Assembly: GCA_001516765.1 (NCBI GenBank)
Contig: LOCH01000043.1
Coordinates: forward strand, 1-5,260
Reading direction: 5' to 3'
Length of the DNA stretch: 5,260 nt
Origin: Vulcanisaeta sp. MG_3
GTDB lineage: Archaea; Thermoproteota; Thermoprotei; Thermoproteales; Thermocladiaceae
Shown here: piece by piece, positions 4,569 through 5,260 of the stretch
Numbering within the stretch: the first letter of the stretch is position 1
Layout of the letters: every line of letters begins with the position of its first letter
The notes under the pieces: generated by a model
The model's database searches: none
Told to the model about the DNA's origin: nothing
The model's input: only the letters and a program-made list of their open reading frames with translations
Translations under genes and position numbers: made by a program

Positions 4569-5000
4569 ATGGATGTGAAAGACATAATACGTACGTTCAG
4601 GATAATCAGCATCATCCTATACCTAATCATAATAATCATAACGGTGGTGTTAGGTGCTGTGGCTCTTTACTTAGCTATTCACGACATAATAGCTTTAGCA
4701 CCATTTTCGTCAATCACTGACATAAAGATACTGAGTGCGTTATCGGCAGTTTTCCTCGTCGTTATAGCCCTGGAGTTCGTGGATATGTTCCTTGAGTATA
4801 TTAGGACGGGTTCGGTAGTAGTTGATTTGGTGTTGGCTGTTGTGTTAACGGCAATATCGAGGGAGTTACTGCTTTATGTTGCAACGCCAGGTGCTTCATT
4901 GGATTACGGGATAATATTAGTGGCAAGCATACTGGTGTTGGCCGTGGCCTACTGGTTAATTAGTAGGGCTAGGGCTATGCAGAGCTCAGGTGCTCGTTAA
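4569..5000 (+). CDS. PsiE-family (phosphate-starvation-inducible E-like) four-helix membrane protein
   Basis: This is a 143-aa integral membrane protein with four predicted helices: about 12-37 (IISIILYLIIIIITVVLGAV), 53-75, 83-104 and 113-131. The central stretch has the PsiE pattern: an acidic helix end ALEFVDMFLEYIRTG (67-81), then VVDLVLAVVLTAISRELLLY (84-103) with the conserved Arg-Glu after a small-residue helix. Family length is about 130-180 aa, so this looks complete. The PsiE name comes from the phosphate-starvation gene of E. coli; its biochemical role is not established, and archaeal members may have no link to phosphate. The N-terminal DVKDIIRTFR is probably cytoplasmic. The gene is divergent from the atpH/atpC operon and its last 15 nt overlap the convergent AsnC-like gene. 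Confidence 0.75.
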   Translation: MDVKDIIRTFRIISIILYLIIIIITVVLGAVALYLAIHDIIALAPFSSITDIKILSALSAVFLVVIALEFVDMFLEYIRTGSVVVDLVLAVVLTAISRELLLYVATPGASLDYGIILVASILVLAVAYWLISRARAMQSSGAR

Positions 5001-5260
5001 TTCAAGCCTATTGGGCATCTCCGGTAATAGGTTCTTAATGCTGTACAGTATCTCGTATCCCCCAATACCGAGCCTACGCATTATGTCATTAACGGAATCC
5101 TCAATAACACCCTTACTGACTCCGTGGATCATGAAGTAGCAGTTATATGGCCACTCACCGAAGGTTATCTCCCTAAGTACCACGTGCGTTGCCTCCTCAA
5201 TTAACGCAACCCTCTCACAAAGCTCTTGTGACGCCTTAAACACGACCATGGCGTTCTCCC
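4986..5260 (-). CDS. AsnC/Lrp-fold protein, probable siroheme decarboxylase-type subunit (C-terminal part)
   Basis: The gene runs off the right edge: the frame stays open upstream of the ATG at 5249 (codons for Glu-Asn-Ala), so that ATG is probably internal. The visible part is the C-terminal ligand-binding (RAM-like) domain, with strand NAMVVFKAS, a helix, then ATHVVLREITFGEWPYNCYF, MIHGVSK and a final IGGYEILYSIKNLLP. The NAMVV and WPYN-x(4)-MIHG motifs are typical of AhbA/AhbB and NirD/L/G/H proteins, which decarboxylate siroheme in archaeal heme or heme d1 synthesis, rather than of ordinary Lrp regulators. The His before VVLRE occupies the place of the conserved His of the SHCY motif in that family. 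The N-terminal HTH-like half is outside the window, so subunit A versus B cannot be decided, and a true Lrp regulator remains possible. The stop (4986-4988) lies inside the end of the PsiE-family gene. Confidence 0.7.
   Translation of the reverse strand, partial: ENAMVVFKASQELCERVALIEEATHVVLREITFGEWPYNCYFMIHGVSKGVIEDSVNDIMRRLGIGGYEILYSIKNLLPEMPNRLELTST

Overview
The window looks like part of a crenarchaeal genome, most plausibly a Thermoproteaceae-type hyperthermophile such as Vulcanisaeta, Caldivirga or a relative. The evidence is moderate G+C, heavy use of AGG for Arg and ATA for Ile, archaeal TATA boxes about 25-28 nt upstream of start codons with little or no 5' leader, GGTGA-type ribosome binding sites only on a minority of genes, an A-type ATPase subunit C gene, and a DsrC-type sulfur carrier. 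The genus is inferred from gene content and style; no database was searched.

Left part (1-1047). A small helix-turn-helix-like reading frame (54/141-305) has no convincing start. It is followed by a dyad with a T-run and then by dsrC (393-730), which carries a one-base deletion near 586-587. The two frames join into a 112-residue DsrC with the C-X10-C redox arm, but as written the frame stops after 72 codons and loses that arm. The dsrC codons also form three blocks: GAA/GTA outside and GAG/GTT in the middle. A winged-helix protein of 85 aa (790-1047) converges on it.

Middle part (1048-3026). An intergenic region with divergent TATA boxes leads into an aldo/keto reductase with a complete catalytic tetrad (1233-2066). 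Next comes a membrane-anchored, probably N-glycosylated extracytoplasmic protein of unknown function (2112-2834). A 45-aa helical charged protein follows (2889-3026), whose promoter region contains a perfect 8-bp dyad.

Right part (3031-5260). On the minus strand a short coiled-coil protein resembling A-ATPase peripheral-stalk subunit H/G (about 4104-4421/4430) is followed after 5 nt by atpC, the central-stalk socket subunit (3031-4098). They look like a two-gene operon, away from any catalytic A/B subunit genes visible here. A 138-bp divergent promoter region separates it from a four-helix PsiE-family membrane protein (4569-5000). That gene overlaps tail to tail the last part of an AsnC/Lrp-fold protein with NAM and WPYN motifs (4986 to beyond 5260), most like siroheme decarboxylase (Ahb/Nir type) subunits.

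Functionally this is a housekeeping/energy neighbourhood: ATP synthase assembly, sulfur metabolism and possibly siroheme-to-heme conversion, with several small uncharacterised genes. I see no CRISPR array, tRNA, rRNA or insertion sequence. The strongest observations are the frameshifted and codon-mosaic dsrC, the unlisted 45-aa gene end to end with atpC, and several exact dyads placed at promoters.
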